From Burkholderiales bacterium (GTDB lineage: Bacteria; Pseudomonadota; Gammaproteobacteria; Burkholderiales; SG8-39), in assembly GCA_022844545.1 (NCBI GenBank), contig JALHLN010000003.1:1-38719 (forward strand): a stretch of DNA of 38,719 nucleotides, given 5' to 3'. Every line of letters begins with the position of its first letter. Positions within the stretch are counted from its first letter, which is position 1. The notes beneath the pieces are model-generated. The model was not told where the DNA came from. It made no database searches and worked only from the letters and a program-made list of their open reading frames with translations. Position numbers and translations under genes: made by a program. This document shows positions 24,457-32,872 of this stretch, in pieces.

Positions 24457-25613
24457 GCCTTGCCGAGCAGCGCCTCGTTGTCGGCGCCGGCCGCGGACCC
24501 GGCGCGCTGCTCCAGGCGGCGGCCGTCGATGCGGATCGGGTTCGCGAGCACCCGCAGCGAGCCGCGCACCGGATGCGGCACCGTGCCGATCATGCCCGTC
24601 TGCTTCGGGAATGGGCTCTCCAGCGCCTGCGCGATGTCGTTCACCGGGCCGATGGGCAGCATGCCCGATAGCTTCGCCAGCCAATGCGCCGTCGGCTGGC
24701 GCCGGAATTCGGCGTCCACGGCTTCAGTGAGCGCAGCCCGGTTTTCCAGCCGCGCGGCCATGGTGGCGAAGCGGGCGTCCCGGGCGAGTTCCGGCCGGCC
24801 CAGGCCGGCCGCCAGCGCTTCCCAGAATGGCTGCGTCATGCAGGCCACGAACACCCAGCCGTCCGCGGTCGGAAAGGTCTGCACCGGGGTAAGCGACAGA
24901 TGCGCCCCGCGCGGCTGGCGCGTGGACTCGTAGCCTTCGTTGAGGTACCAGGTGGCCGAGTAGCCCAGCTGGTGCAGCGCCACGTCGTAGAGGCTCACGT
25001 CCACGTCGCAGCCCTTGCCGGTCTTCTGTGCGCGCAGCAGGCAGGCGAGCAGGCCGACGGCGCCGGTGGTGCCGGTCATGTAGTCGATGAACGCGACGCC
25101 CGCGCGGGCGGGCGCGCCATCCGGCTCCCCGGTGAGGCTCATCACACCGGCTTCGGCCTGCATCAGGTAGTCGAACCCCGGCCGCGCGGTGCGCTCATTG
25201 TCGCGGCCGAATGCCGAGATATGCAGGCAGACGATCTTCGGGTTGTGGCGCGACAGCGCGGCATAGTCCAGGCCCAGCTTGGCCGGCTGGTCGCCGCGCA
25301 GGTTGTTCATGACGGCGTCGGCCGAACGCACCAGGCGCTCGAAGTCCGCCCGCCCGCCGGCGCTCTTCAGGTCGAGCAGGACGCTCTTCTTGTTGGCATG
25401 CCAGGTCTGGTAGTACAGGCTGTCGCCTGGCGCGGCGAAGTAGGGCCCGACGCGGCGCGACGGCTCGCCGTCGGGTCCGGGCTCGACCTTGATCACCTCC
25501 GCGCCCAGCTCGGCGAGCATCGCCGAGCCGTAGGGACCGGCGCCGAAATGCTCCAGGGTCAGCACCCGGATCCCCTGCAGTGGTTTTGGCGCGGCGGCCG
25601 CGCCGCCGCTCAT
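24453..25613 (-). CDS. Class III CoA-transferase (CaiB/BaiF family), copy 4
   Basis: The 386-aa protein begins LQGIRVLTLEHFGAGPYGSAML and has LGAEVIKVEPGPDGEPSR, ANKKSVLLDLKS, MNNLRGDQPAKLGLDY and the expected nucleophile region AFIDYMTGTTGA. Asn-Leu-Arg replaces the more common ENYRPG/ENFRPG element. I chose ATG 25613, which makes an ATGA overlap with the acyl-CoA dehydrogenase stop; ATG 25637 would add eight residues and has no better ribosome site. It differs strongly from copies 1-3. Adjacent dehydrogenase and MaoC genes suggest it makes or exchanges the CoA thioester used by them. Confidence 0.9.
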   Translation of the reverse strand: MSGGAAAAPKPLQGIRVLTLEHFGAGPYGSAMLAELGAEVIKVEPGPDGEPSRRVGPYFAAPGDSLYYQTWHANKKSVLLDLKSAGGRADFERLVRSADAVMNNLRGDQPAKLGLDYAALSRHNPKIVCLHISAFGRDNERTARPGFDYLMQAEAGVMSLTGEPDGAPARAGVAFIDYMTGTTGAVGLLACLLRAQKTGKGCDVDVSLYDVALHQLGYSATWYLNEGYESTRQPRGAHLSLTPVQTFPTADGWVFVACMTQPFWEALAAGLGRPELARDARFATMAARLENRAALTEAVDAEFRRQPTAHWLAKLSGMLPIGPVNDIAQALESPFPKQTGMIGTVPHPVRGSLRVLANPIRIDGRRLEQRAGSAAGADNEALLGKA

Positions 25614-26710
25614 CCCACCGGATTTCGCTTCAGCCATTGCTTCGAGATGATGATGCGCTGCATCTCGTTGGTGCCCTCGCCGATGCAGGTGAGCGGCGCG
25701 TCTCGGTACAGGCGCTCGATGTCGAACTCCTTCGAGTAGCCGTAGGCGCCGTGGATGCGCATGGATTCGATGCTGTTCTCCAGCGCGGCCTCGGAGGCAA
25801 AAAACTTCGCCATCCCCGCCTCCATGTCGCAGCGCTCGCCACGGTCGAAGGACATCGCCGCGTCCAGCGTCAGCAGGCGCGCGGCGCGGGCGCGCGTGGC
25901 CATCTCGCCCAGCTTCAACTGGATCGCCTGGTGCTCGGCGATCGGCTTGCCGAAGGTCCTGCGGATCTGCGCGTAGTCCGAGGCGAGCTTCAGCGCGCCT
26001 TCGGCGATGCCCACGCCGCGGGCGGCGACGTTGATGCGGCCCAGTTCCAGCCCGCCGGTGACCTGACGGAAGCCCTGCCCTTCCTCCCCCCCGATCAGGT
26101 GGTCGGCGGGCACGCGGTAGTCGTTGAACACGATCTCGCCCGAGTCGATGCACTTGTAGCCCAGCTTCTCCAGCTTCCTGCCAACGGTGAATCCGGGGCC
26201 CTTGGGCGCGATGAACAGGCTCATGCCCTTGTGGCGCGGCTGCGCGTTGGGATCGGTCTTCACCAGCAGCGCGACGCAGGAGCCCTCGATGCTGTTGGAG
26301 ATCCAGGTCTTGGTGCCGTTGATGACGTACGTGTCGCCCTCGCGGCGCGCGGTCATGCGGATGCCCTGCAGGTCGGTGCCGGCATCGGGCTCCGTGAGCG
26401 CAAGGCCGCCGCGCACCTCGCCGCTCGCGAAGCGCGGCAGCCACTGCCGCTTCTGCGCCTCGGTGCCGAACTTCTCCACCGCAAGCGCCAATATCAGGTG
26501 CGAATTGAAGATCCCGGTGAGCGCCATCCACACCGAGGAGATGTGCATCACGATGCGGGCATAGAGCGAGGCCGGCAGCCCGAGGCCGCCGTACTCCGGC
26601 GACACCGTGGCGCCGAACAGGCCCATTTCCTTCATCTGCTCGACCAGCTCGTGCGGGTAGCGGTCGGCGTGGTCGTATTCCTTCACGCGCGGCCGCACCT
26701 CGCGCTCCAC
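25610..26710 (-). CDS. Acyl-CoA dehydrogenase
   Basis: The 366-aa (from GTG 26710) flavoenzyme has the family motifs ALTEPDAGTDLQG (FAD and substrate site), TKTWISNS, RRTFGKPIAEHQAIQ and the C-terminal IGEGTNEMQRIII. The reading frame stays open upstream of the GTG with plausible family sequence (LLEAIERW before the GTG), reaching a CTG at 26791 that overlaps the superoxide dismutase stop. That start would give 393 aa, closer to the usual 380-395, so the true start may be non-ATG and further upstream. It is the first gene of a tightly overlapping operon (dehydrogenase, CaiB, CaiB, MaoC) and would form the 2,3-double bond of an acyl-CoA. The electron acceptor is presumably ETF. Confidence 0.9.
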   Translation of the reverse strand: MEREVRPRVKEYDHADRYPHELVEQMKEMGLFGATVSPEYGGLGLPASLYARIVMHISSVWMALTGIFNSHLILALAVEKFGTEAQKRQWLPRFASGEVRGGLALTEPDAGTDLQGIRMTARREGDTYVINGTKTWISNSIEGSCVALLVKTDPNAQPRHKGMSLFIAPKGPGFTVGRKLEKLGYKCIDSGEIVFNDYRVPADHLIGGEEGQGFRQVTGGLELGRINVAARGVGIAEGALKLASDYAQIRRTFGKPIAEHQAIQLKLGEMATRARAARLLTLDAAMSFDRGERCDMEAGMAKFFASEAALENSIESMRIHGAYGYSKEFDIERLYRDAPLTCIGEGTNEMQRIIISKQWLKRNPVG

Positions 26711-26787
26711 CCAGCGCTCGATGGCCTCGAGGAGCTGCGCTTCCTGGCCCGGGTCGAACCGGGCCCTGTTCAGCTGCGCGGCGATGG

Positions 26788-27309
26788 TCAGCCGGCCTTG
26801 ATCACGCCGCAGGCGATGCGGGCGCCGGAGTTCCCGGTGGGCTGCGTCCTGAAGTCGTCCGGATCCGCGTGGACGACGACGGTCCGGCCGATGACGTTCC
26901 CCGCGCCCGTCCCGATGGACAGGCCGTCCAGCTCGACATCGATCCTGGCGCGCCCGGCCTTGTTGGCGCGGAGCGAGGGCAGGTCGCCGGCGTGGCGGTT
27001 GGCGTCCGTGTGGCGGCCGTGCGCCTTGCCGTGCGGATTGAAATGGCCGCCGGCCGCCATGCCATCGTCACCGCAGGCGCCACCCTCGTGGATGTGCAGG
27101 CCGTGCTCCTGGCCGGGCTTGAGACCCTGGACGAAGATCACGACCTTGACCTTGTCGCCCATCTGCTCGAAGGTGGCTTCGCCGAAGGTCTTGTTGCCCT
27201 TCGTGGGCTGGATGCCGGCGTTGGCCCGCAGCGGCTCGGGCGGCGTGGTCTCGCAGGCGGTGAGAACGAAGGCGGCGGTGGCCGCGGCGGCAAGGGTCGT
27301 GAGTTTCAT
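26788..27309 (-). CDS. Lipoprotein Cu/Zn superoxide dismutase
   Basis: The 173-aa protein has a lipoprotein signal with lipobox LTAC (C19), so it should be anchored in the envelope. All metal ligands of a bacterial SodC are present at the right spacings: copper H72, H74, H89, H147; zinc H89, H97, H106 and D109; and the disulfide pair C79 and C167. It disproportionates superoxide in the periplasm. AGGAGGAG precedes the ATG. The stop directly precedes or overlaps the start of the acyl-CoA dehydrogenase reading frame on the same strand. It follows pssA after about 105 bases, so it probably has its own promoter. Confidence 0.93.
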   Translation of the reverse strand: MKLTTLAAAATAAFVLTACETTPPEPLRANAGIQPTKGNKTFGEATFEQMGDKVKVVIFVQGLKPGQEHGLHIHEGGACGDDGMAAGGHFNPHGKAHGRHTDANRHAGDLPSLRANKAGRARIDVELDGLSIGTGAGNVIGRTVVVHADPDDFRTQPTGNSGARIACGVIKAG

Positions 27310-27386
27310 GGTTGGTCTCCTCCTGAGCCCGAATCTACCGGTTTACGCGGCCGCATGGAAGCGCCAATTCCACCCCGTCCCGCATT

Positions 27387-27401
27387 GCGGAACCGTTCCG
27401 C
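27387..27401. repeat. 15-bp palindrome upstream of sodC
   Basis: GCGGAACCGTTCCGC is a perfect dyad of two 7-bp arms around one base, in the gap between pssA and the superoxide dismutase. It could be a regulator site for the dismutase gene. Without a T-run and with a one-base centre it is not a terminator hairpin. Confidence 0.4.
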
Positions 27402-27414
27402 CCCGGCCGCCGGA

Positions 27415-28233
27415 TCACTCCTCGGGCAAAACGGTCTTCGGCCGGCGCCCCATCGCCCACATCACGTACCCGGACAGGGAATAGGCGAGGAACAACGCGA
27501 ACAGCACCAGCGAGGGCCGCGAGGCGACCACGGACAGCACCAGCACCGCCACCAGGATCACCCACAGCGGCACGCGCTGCTTCCAGTTCACTTCCTTGAA
27601 GCTGTAGAAGGGGATGTTCGAGACCATGGTGGCGCCGACGAACACCGCTGTAACCCAGGTAACCCCGGCGATAACGTACCACTGGTCGGGCTTGAGGCCG
27701 AAGTCGACCAGGACCCAGATCAGGCCTGCCATGACGGCGGCGCCTGCGGGACAGGGCAGACCCTGGAAGAAGCGCTTGTCGACGATACCGATGTTCGTGT
27801 TGAAGCGCGCCAGGCGGATGGCCGTGGCGGCGCAGAAGATGAAGGCGCCGATCCAGCCCGCGGTGCCCAGGTCCTTGAGCACCCAGGTGTAGGCCACCAG
27901 CGCCGGCGCGGCGCCGAAGGCCACCATGTCGGCGATGCTGTCGTACTGGGCGCCGAACTCGCTCTGGGTGTTGGTCCAGCGCGCGACGCGGCCGTCCATG
28001 CCGTCGAGCACCAGCGCGACGTAGATGGCGATGGCGGCGATCTCGAAGCGCCCGTTCATCGCCTGCACGATGGCGAAGAAGCCGCAGAACAGGACCCCGG
28101 TGGTGAACAGGTTGGGCAGCAGGTATATCCCACGGCGGCGCAAGGCGCCGAGGCCTTGCTTGCGCAGTTCCTCGGGCGAGCGCCCCGCGGTCGCCTTCGC
28201 CTGCGCGCCGTCGAATTCCTCCATGTCGCCCAT
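27415..28233 (-). CDS. pssA: CDP-diacylglycerol-serine O-phosphatidyltransferase
   Basis: This 272-aa integral membrane enzyme makes phosphatidylserine from CDP-diacylglycerol and serine. The CDP-alcohol phosphotransferase motif is complete (DGMDGRVAR, then SEFGAQYDSIAD) near residues 92-118. Around it are several hydrophobic helices from YLLPNLFTTGVLFCG to the C-terminus. It is separated from psd by a single base (TAG-C-ATG), and psd performs the next step, so the two genes together supply phosphatidylethanolamine. Its place after ilvC-psd is the usual betaproteobacterial order. Confidence 0.95.
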   Translation of the reverse strand: MGDMEEFDGAQAKATAGRSPEELRKQGLGALRRRGIYLLPNLFTTGVLFCGFFAIVQAMNGRFEIAAIAIYVALVLDGMDGRVARWTNTQSEFGAQYDSIADMVAFGAAPALVAYTWVLKDLGTAGWIGAFIFCAATAIRLARFNTNIGIVDKRFFQGLPCPAGAAVMAGLIWVLVDFGLKPDQWYVIAGVTWVTAVFVGATMVSNIPFYSFKEVNWKQRVPLWVILVAVLVLSVVASRPSLVLFALFLAYSLSGYVMWAMGRRPKTVLPEE

Positions 28234-28234
28234 G

Positions 28235-28875
28235 CTACTTCAGCCGGGCGAGGATGGTCTCGGTGGCGCTGACCTTGTCGCCCAGCGCCGCCACCGGCTC
28301 GGCGTCCGGCGGCAGGTAGACGTCCACCCGCGAACCGAAGCGGATGAAGCCATAGCGCTGGCCCCGGGAGAGTTGCGCGCCCTGGTCCACGTAGCAGAGG
28401 ATCCGCCGCGCCACCAGGCCCGCGACCTGCACGCAAATGACGTCGACCCCACCGCGGGTCTGCAGCCAGAGCGCGTTGCGCTCGTTCTCGAGGGAGGCCT
28501 TGTCCAGCGCCGCGTTGAGGAAGGAGCCGGCGTGGTACCAGCGCTGCTTCACGACGCCGTCCACCGGCGAGCGGTTGGAATGGACGTTGAACACGTTCAT
28601 GAACACTGAAATCTTGAGTGCGTCGCGATCCAGGTATGGATCGCGCGCCTTCCCTACGACAACGATGCGGCCGTCTGCGGGCGACAGGACCGCCTGCGGG
28701 TCCGTGGGAACCTCGCGCGCCGGATCGCGGAAGAACTGCAGCACGAACAGCGCGGCCAGCCAGAGCGGCACCGACCACCACCATCCGGCGAGCCAGCCGA
28801 TCGCCAACGCCGCCGCCACCGCGGCCGCCAGGAAAGGCCAGCCCTCGCGCGCGATGATCGGATGCGGGTACGGCA

Positions 28876-28876
<1 letters not shown>
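28235..28876 (-). CDS. psd: Phosphatidylserine decarboxylase proenzyme (short type)
   Basis: The 213-aa proenzyme is of the short (PSD-A-like) type. It has a hydrophobic N-terminus for membrane attachment, SPADGRIV with the conserved aspartate near residue 68, [11 protein letters not shown] with the histidine near 99, and the self-cleavage site FGSR, where serine 182 should become the pyruvoyl group (beta chain 1-181, alpha chain from 182). It starts at a GTG whose G overlaps the ilvC stop (TAGTG). Its product is the precursor-derived phosphatidylethanolamine pathway enzyme acting directly after PssA. Confidence 0.94.
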
Positions 28877-29904
<1,028 letters not shown>

Positions 29905-29906
29905 TT

Positions 29907-29928
29907 AAAAGGCGGAGACATGCTCCGC
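29907..29928 (-). terminator. Terminator-like hairpin between ilvN and ilvC
   Basis: On the minus strand GCGGAG-CATGT-CTCCGC, a 6-bp GC-rich stem with a 5-base loop, is followed by CTTTT. It lies seven bases after the ilvN stop and before ilvC. It looks like a weak intrinsic terminator or attenuator that would lower ilvC and psd-pssA transcription relative to ilvBN, or serve as an mRNA processing/stability element. Confidence 0.55.
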
Positions 29929-29934
29929 ACGTCT

Positions 29935-30426
29935 CTAAACTTTAAGAATTCGGTTGCCGCGGCCGATGCCGCTGGCGCCGGTGCGGACGGTCTCCAGGAT
30001 CGCGCTCTGGTCCAGCGCCTGGATGAAGGCGTCCAGCTTGGCGCCGTGGCCGGTGAGCTCGATGGTGTAGGTGTTGTCGGAAACGTCGACGACGCGGCCG
30101 CGGAAGATATCGGCCATGCGCTTCATGTCCTCGCGCTCCTTGGTGCCGGCGCGAACCTTGATGAGCATGAGTTCCCGCTCGATGTGCTCGGCCTCGGACA
30201 GGTCCACCACCTTCACCACCTCGACCAGCTTGTTCAGCTGCTTGGTGATCTGCTCGATGACCTCGTCCGAGCCGGAGGTGACCACGGTCATGCGCGACAT
30301 CGAGGCATCCTCGGTCGGCGCCACGGTGAGCGACTCGATGTTGTAGCCGCGCGCCGAGAACAGGCCGGAGATGCGCGACAGCGCCCCGGCCTCGTTCTCG
30401 ACCAGGATGGAGACCACGTGCCGCAT
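29935..30426 (-). CDS. ilvN: Acetolactate synthase small (regulatory) subunit
   Basis: The 163-aa regulatory subunit starts with an ACT domain (MRHVVSILVENEAGALSRISGLF, about residues 1-75) that binds valine for feedback inhibition, followed by the second conserved domain ending GIGRGNRILKV. It matches the IlvH/IlvN family in length. The ATG overlaps the stop of ilvB as TGATG, so the two subunits are probably coupled in translation. The track ORF 29935-31092 extends into ilvB in another frame. Some annotations would use the symbol ilvH. Confidence 0.95.
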   Translation of the reverse strand: MRHVVSILVENEAGALSRISGLFSARGYNIESLTVAPTEDASMSRMTVVTSGSDEVIEQITKQLNKLVEVVKVVDLSEAEHIERELMLIKVRAGTKEREDMKRMADIFRGRVVDVSDNTYTIELTGHGAKLDAFIQALDQSAILETVRTGASGIGRGNRILKV

Positions 30427-32144
30427 CAGAGTTCCTCGGACAGGATCATTTCCGTGATCCCCTTGCCGCCGGGGATCATCGGATAGACGTTCTCGGTCTG
30501 GTCGGTGAGGAAATCGAGGAACACCAGGTCCTTCTTGCGCTTGAAGGTCTCGCGCAGCGCCGGCTCGACGTCCTCCGGCTTGTCGATCAGGAGCCCGGAG
30601 TGGCCATAGCCTTCGGCCAGCTTGACGAAGTCGGGCAGCGCGTCCATGTAGGACTCTGAATACCGGTTGCCGTGGAAGAACTGCTGCCACTGGCGGACCA
30701 TGCCCATGTAGCGGTTGTTCAGGTTGATGATCTTCACCGGGATCCGGTACTGCTTGCAGGTGGACAGCTCCTGCAGGCACATCTGGATCGAGGATTCGCC
30801 GGTGACGCAGGCCACGGTGGCGCCCGGGTTGGCGAGCTGCGCGCCCATCGCCGCCGGCAGGCCGAAGCCCATGGTGCCGAGGCCCCCGGAGTTGATCCAG
30901 CGCCGCGGCTGGTCGAACTTGTAGAACTGCGCCGCCCACATCTGGTGCTGGCCGACGTCCGAGGTGATGATGGCGTCGCCGCCGGTGATCTCGTAGAGCT
31001 TCTCCAGCACGTACTGCGGCTTGATGATCTTGGACTTGCGGTCGTACTTCAGGCAATCCTTGCCGCGCCATTCGTCGATCTGCTTCCACCACGCCTTCAG
31101 CGCCGGCTGGTCCGCCTTTTGCACGTCCACCTGCTTGAGGATCTCCTTCAGCACGTCGGGGATGTTGCCGACGATGGGGACGTCCACCTTGACGCGCTTG
31201 GAGATCGAGGACGGATCAATGTCGATGTGGATGATCTTGCGCAGGTTCTGCGCGAAGTGCTTCGGGTCGCCGATGACGCGGTCATCGAAGCGCGCGCCGA
31301 TGGCGATGAGCACGTCGCAGTGCTGCATGGCCATGTTGGCCTCGTAGGTGCCGTGCATCCCCAGCATGCCCAGGAACTGCGCATCGGTGCCCGGATATCC
31401 GCCCAGGCCCATCAGCGTGTTGGTGCAGGGGAAACCCATGGCCTTCACCAGTTCCCGCAGCTGCGCCGAGGCGTTGGACAGGATCACCCCGCCGCCGGCG
31501 TAGACCATGGGCCGCTTCGCCTCCTGCAGCAGGGCAACCGCCTTCTTGATCTGTCCGGCGTGGCCCTTGGTGACCGGGTTGTAGGAGCGCATCGTGACCG
31601 AGTCCGGGTAGAGGAACTCGTGGCGCTGCGCCGTGATGTCCTTCGGAATGTCCACCAGCACCGGGCCGGGGCGGCCGGTGGTGGCGATATGGAACGCCTT
31701 CTTCATGGTTACCGCGAGGTCGCGGATGTCCTTGACCAGGAAGTTGTGCTTCACGCAGGGACGGGTGATGCCGACCGCGTCGCACTCCTGGAACGCATCC
31801 TCGCCGATGGCGTGCGTCGGCACCTGGCCGCTGATGATCACCATCGGGATCGAGTCCATGTACGCGGTGGCGATTCCGGTGACCGCGTTGGTCAGGCCGG
31901 GCCCCGAGGTGACCAGGCAGACGCCGACCTTTTCCGACGAACGCGAGTAGGCGTCCGCCGCGTGCGCCGCGCCCTGCTCGTGGCGCACCAACACGTGGCG
32001 CACCTTGTCCTGCTTGAAGAGCTCGTCGTAGATCCAGAGGACGGCGCCCCCGGGATAGCCGAACACGTACTCGACGCCTTCGGCCTGGAGGCAGCGCACG
32101 ACGATCTCGGCGCCGCTCAGTTCCTCGGTCTTGATGCGATCCAT
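30426..32144 (-). CDS. ilvB: Acetolactate synthase large (catalytic) subunit
   Basis: This 572-aa thiamine-diphosphate enzyme condenses two pyruvates, or pyruvate and 2-oxobutyrate. Visible motifs are the glutamate in EGVEYVFGYPGG near residue 25, RHEQGAAHAADAY, the FAD-binding middle domain, and the TPP motif GESSIQMC ending INLNNRYMGMV near 450. Start is the ATG at 32144 (MDRIKTEEL); the upstream track extension of 85 codons is non-conserved and overlaps the divergent sigma factor region. It is the first gene of ilvBNC-psd-pssA, preceded by a good candidate promoter. Some annotations use ilvI. Confidence 0.96.
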   Translation of the reverse strand: MDRIKTEELSGAEIVVRCLQAEGVEYVFGYPGGAVLWIYDELFKQDKVRHVLVRHEQGAAHAADAYSRSSEKVGVCLVTSGPGLTNAVTGIATAYMDSIPMVIISGQVPTHAIGEDAFQECDAVGITRPCVKHNFLVKDIRDLAVTMKKAFHIATTGRPGPVLVDIPKDITAQRHEFLYPDSVTMRSYNPVTKGHAGQIKKAVALLQEAKRPMVYAGGGVILSNASAQLRELVKAMGFPCTNTLMGLGGYPGTDAQFLGMLGMHGTYEANMAMQHCDVLIAIGARFDDRVIGDPKHFAQNLRKIIHIDIDPSSISKRVKVDVPIVGNIPDVLKEILKQVDVQKADQPALKAWWKQIDEWRGKDCLKYDRKSKIIKPQYVLEKLYEITGGDAIITSDVGQHQMWAAQFYKFDQPRRWINSGGLGTMGFGLPAAMGAQLANPGATVACVTGESSIQMCLQELSTCKQYRIPVKIINLNNRYMGMVRQWQQFFHGNRYSESYMDALPDFVKLAEGYGHSGLLIDKPEDVEPALRETFKRKKDLVFLDFLTDQTENVYPMIPGGKGITEMILSEEL

Positions 32145-32162
32145 GACGCTTTCCCGGGTTGA

Positions 32163-32178
32163 CCCGACGCGAGTCGGG
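32163..32178 (-). other. Leader hairpin upstream of ilvB
   Basis: CCCGAC-TCGC-GTCGGG (minus strand) forms a 6-bp stem with a four-base loop in the short leader of ilvB, about 18 bases before the ATG. On the plus strand the loop would be GCGA. No branched-chain-rich leader peptide is seen, so a classical ilv attenuator is not supported. Confidence 0.4.
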
Positions 32179-32190
32179 GAAAAGCATTGA

Positions 32191-32219
32191 AGATTAACGG
32201 CTTGCTGCGATGCGGTCAA
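32191..32219 (-). promoter_or_regulatory. Candidate sigma-70 promoter of the ilvBNC operon
   Basis: On the minus strand TTGACC (5 of 6 to consensus) is followed after exactly 17 bases by TAATCT (3 of 6). Transcription would start near 32184, giving a leader of about 40 bases that includes the CCCGAC/GTCGGG hairpin. It lies in the divergent gap between ilvB and the sigma factor gene. Confidence 0.5.
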
Positions 32220-32247
32220 GCCGGCGAGGGCGCCGTGGAAGGCCGGT

Positions 32248-32862
32248 TTGGTACCATTTGCGCACAAGCCGAATCGATCGGCGCGGGGAGACGATCTGGC
32301 ATCGCGCAGCGAGCTTGCGGCGTTTCTGGAGGGCGCCGAGCGGCGCGCCTTCAAGCAGGCGGTATACGCGGTGCGCGACGAGGAAGCCGCGCTGGACATC
32401 GTGCAGGACGCGATGCTGCGCCTCGCCGAACGCTACGGCGACCGGCCCGGCGCGGAGCTGCCGCCGTTGTTCCAGCGCATCCTGCAGAACGCGATCCGCG
32501 ACTGGTACCGGCGCCAGAAGGTGCGCTCGCTCTGGGTCACGCTGCTCTCGTCGCTGTCTCCGGGGCGGGAGGAGGATCGGGACGACCCGCTCGAGAGCCT
32601 TCGGTCGGCCGACGGAAGCGACGCCCCTGACCAACCGCAGGAACAGTTGGAGCGAAAGCAAGTGATTGAAATCATTAACGAAGAGGTTTCCAACCTGCCG
32701 GCCCGTCAACGCGAAGCCTTCCTGATGCGTTACTGGGATGAACTGGACGTTGCGGAGACCGCCAAGGCAATGGGATGCTCGGAGGGCAGCGTAAAAACGC
32801 ACTGCTCCCGGGCCGCGCATGCTTTGGCGGCCGCGCTGAGGGCGCGGGGCATCACGCTGTAG
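32248..32862 (+). CDS. RNA polymerase sigma factor (ECF/RpoE type)
   Basis: The product has sigma-70 region 2 (AFKQAVYAVRDEEAALDIVQDAMLRLAERYG, then ILQNAIRDWYRRQK) and region 4 (LPARQREAFLMRYWDELDVAETAKAMGCSEGSVKTHCSRA), the ECF arrangement, separated by a variable acidic linker. From the TTG at 32248 it is 204 aa. An in-frame CTG at 32296 has GGGGAGA just upstream and would begin ASRSELAAFLEGAERRAF, where I recall relatives starting, so the true start may be CTG. It is followed by the DUF3619, DUF3106 and RDD genes in the order seen in many betaproteobacteria. DUF3619 may be a membrane partner. It is divergent from ilvB. Confidence 0.9.
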   Translation: MVPFAHKPNRSARGDDLASRSELAAFLEGAERRAFKQAVYAVRDEEAALDIVQDAMLRLAERYGDRPGAELPPLFQRILQNAIRDWYRRQKVRSLWVTLLSSLSPGREEDRDDPLESLRSADGSDAPDQPQEQLERKQVIEIINEEVSNLPARQREAFLMRYWDELDVAETAKAMGCSEGSVKTHCSRAAHALAAALRARGITL

Positions 32863-32872
32863 GGGCCAAGCA

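Noticed and set aside
30672-32162. 496-aa plus-strand ORF
   Set aside because: Antisense to ilvB; the composition (V, D, H, R rich) is typical of a shadow.
32145-32247. Classical ilv leader-peptide attenuator
   Set aside because: No short ORF rich in Leu, Ile or Val codons is found before ilvB, and the only hairpin lacks a U-tract.
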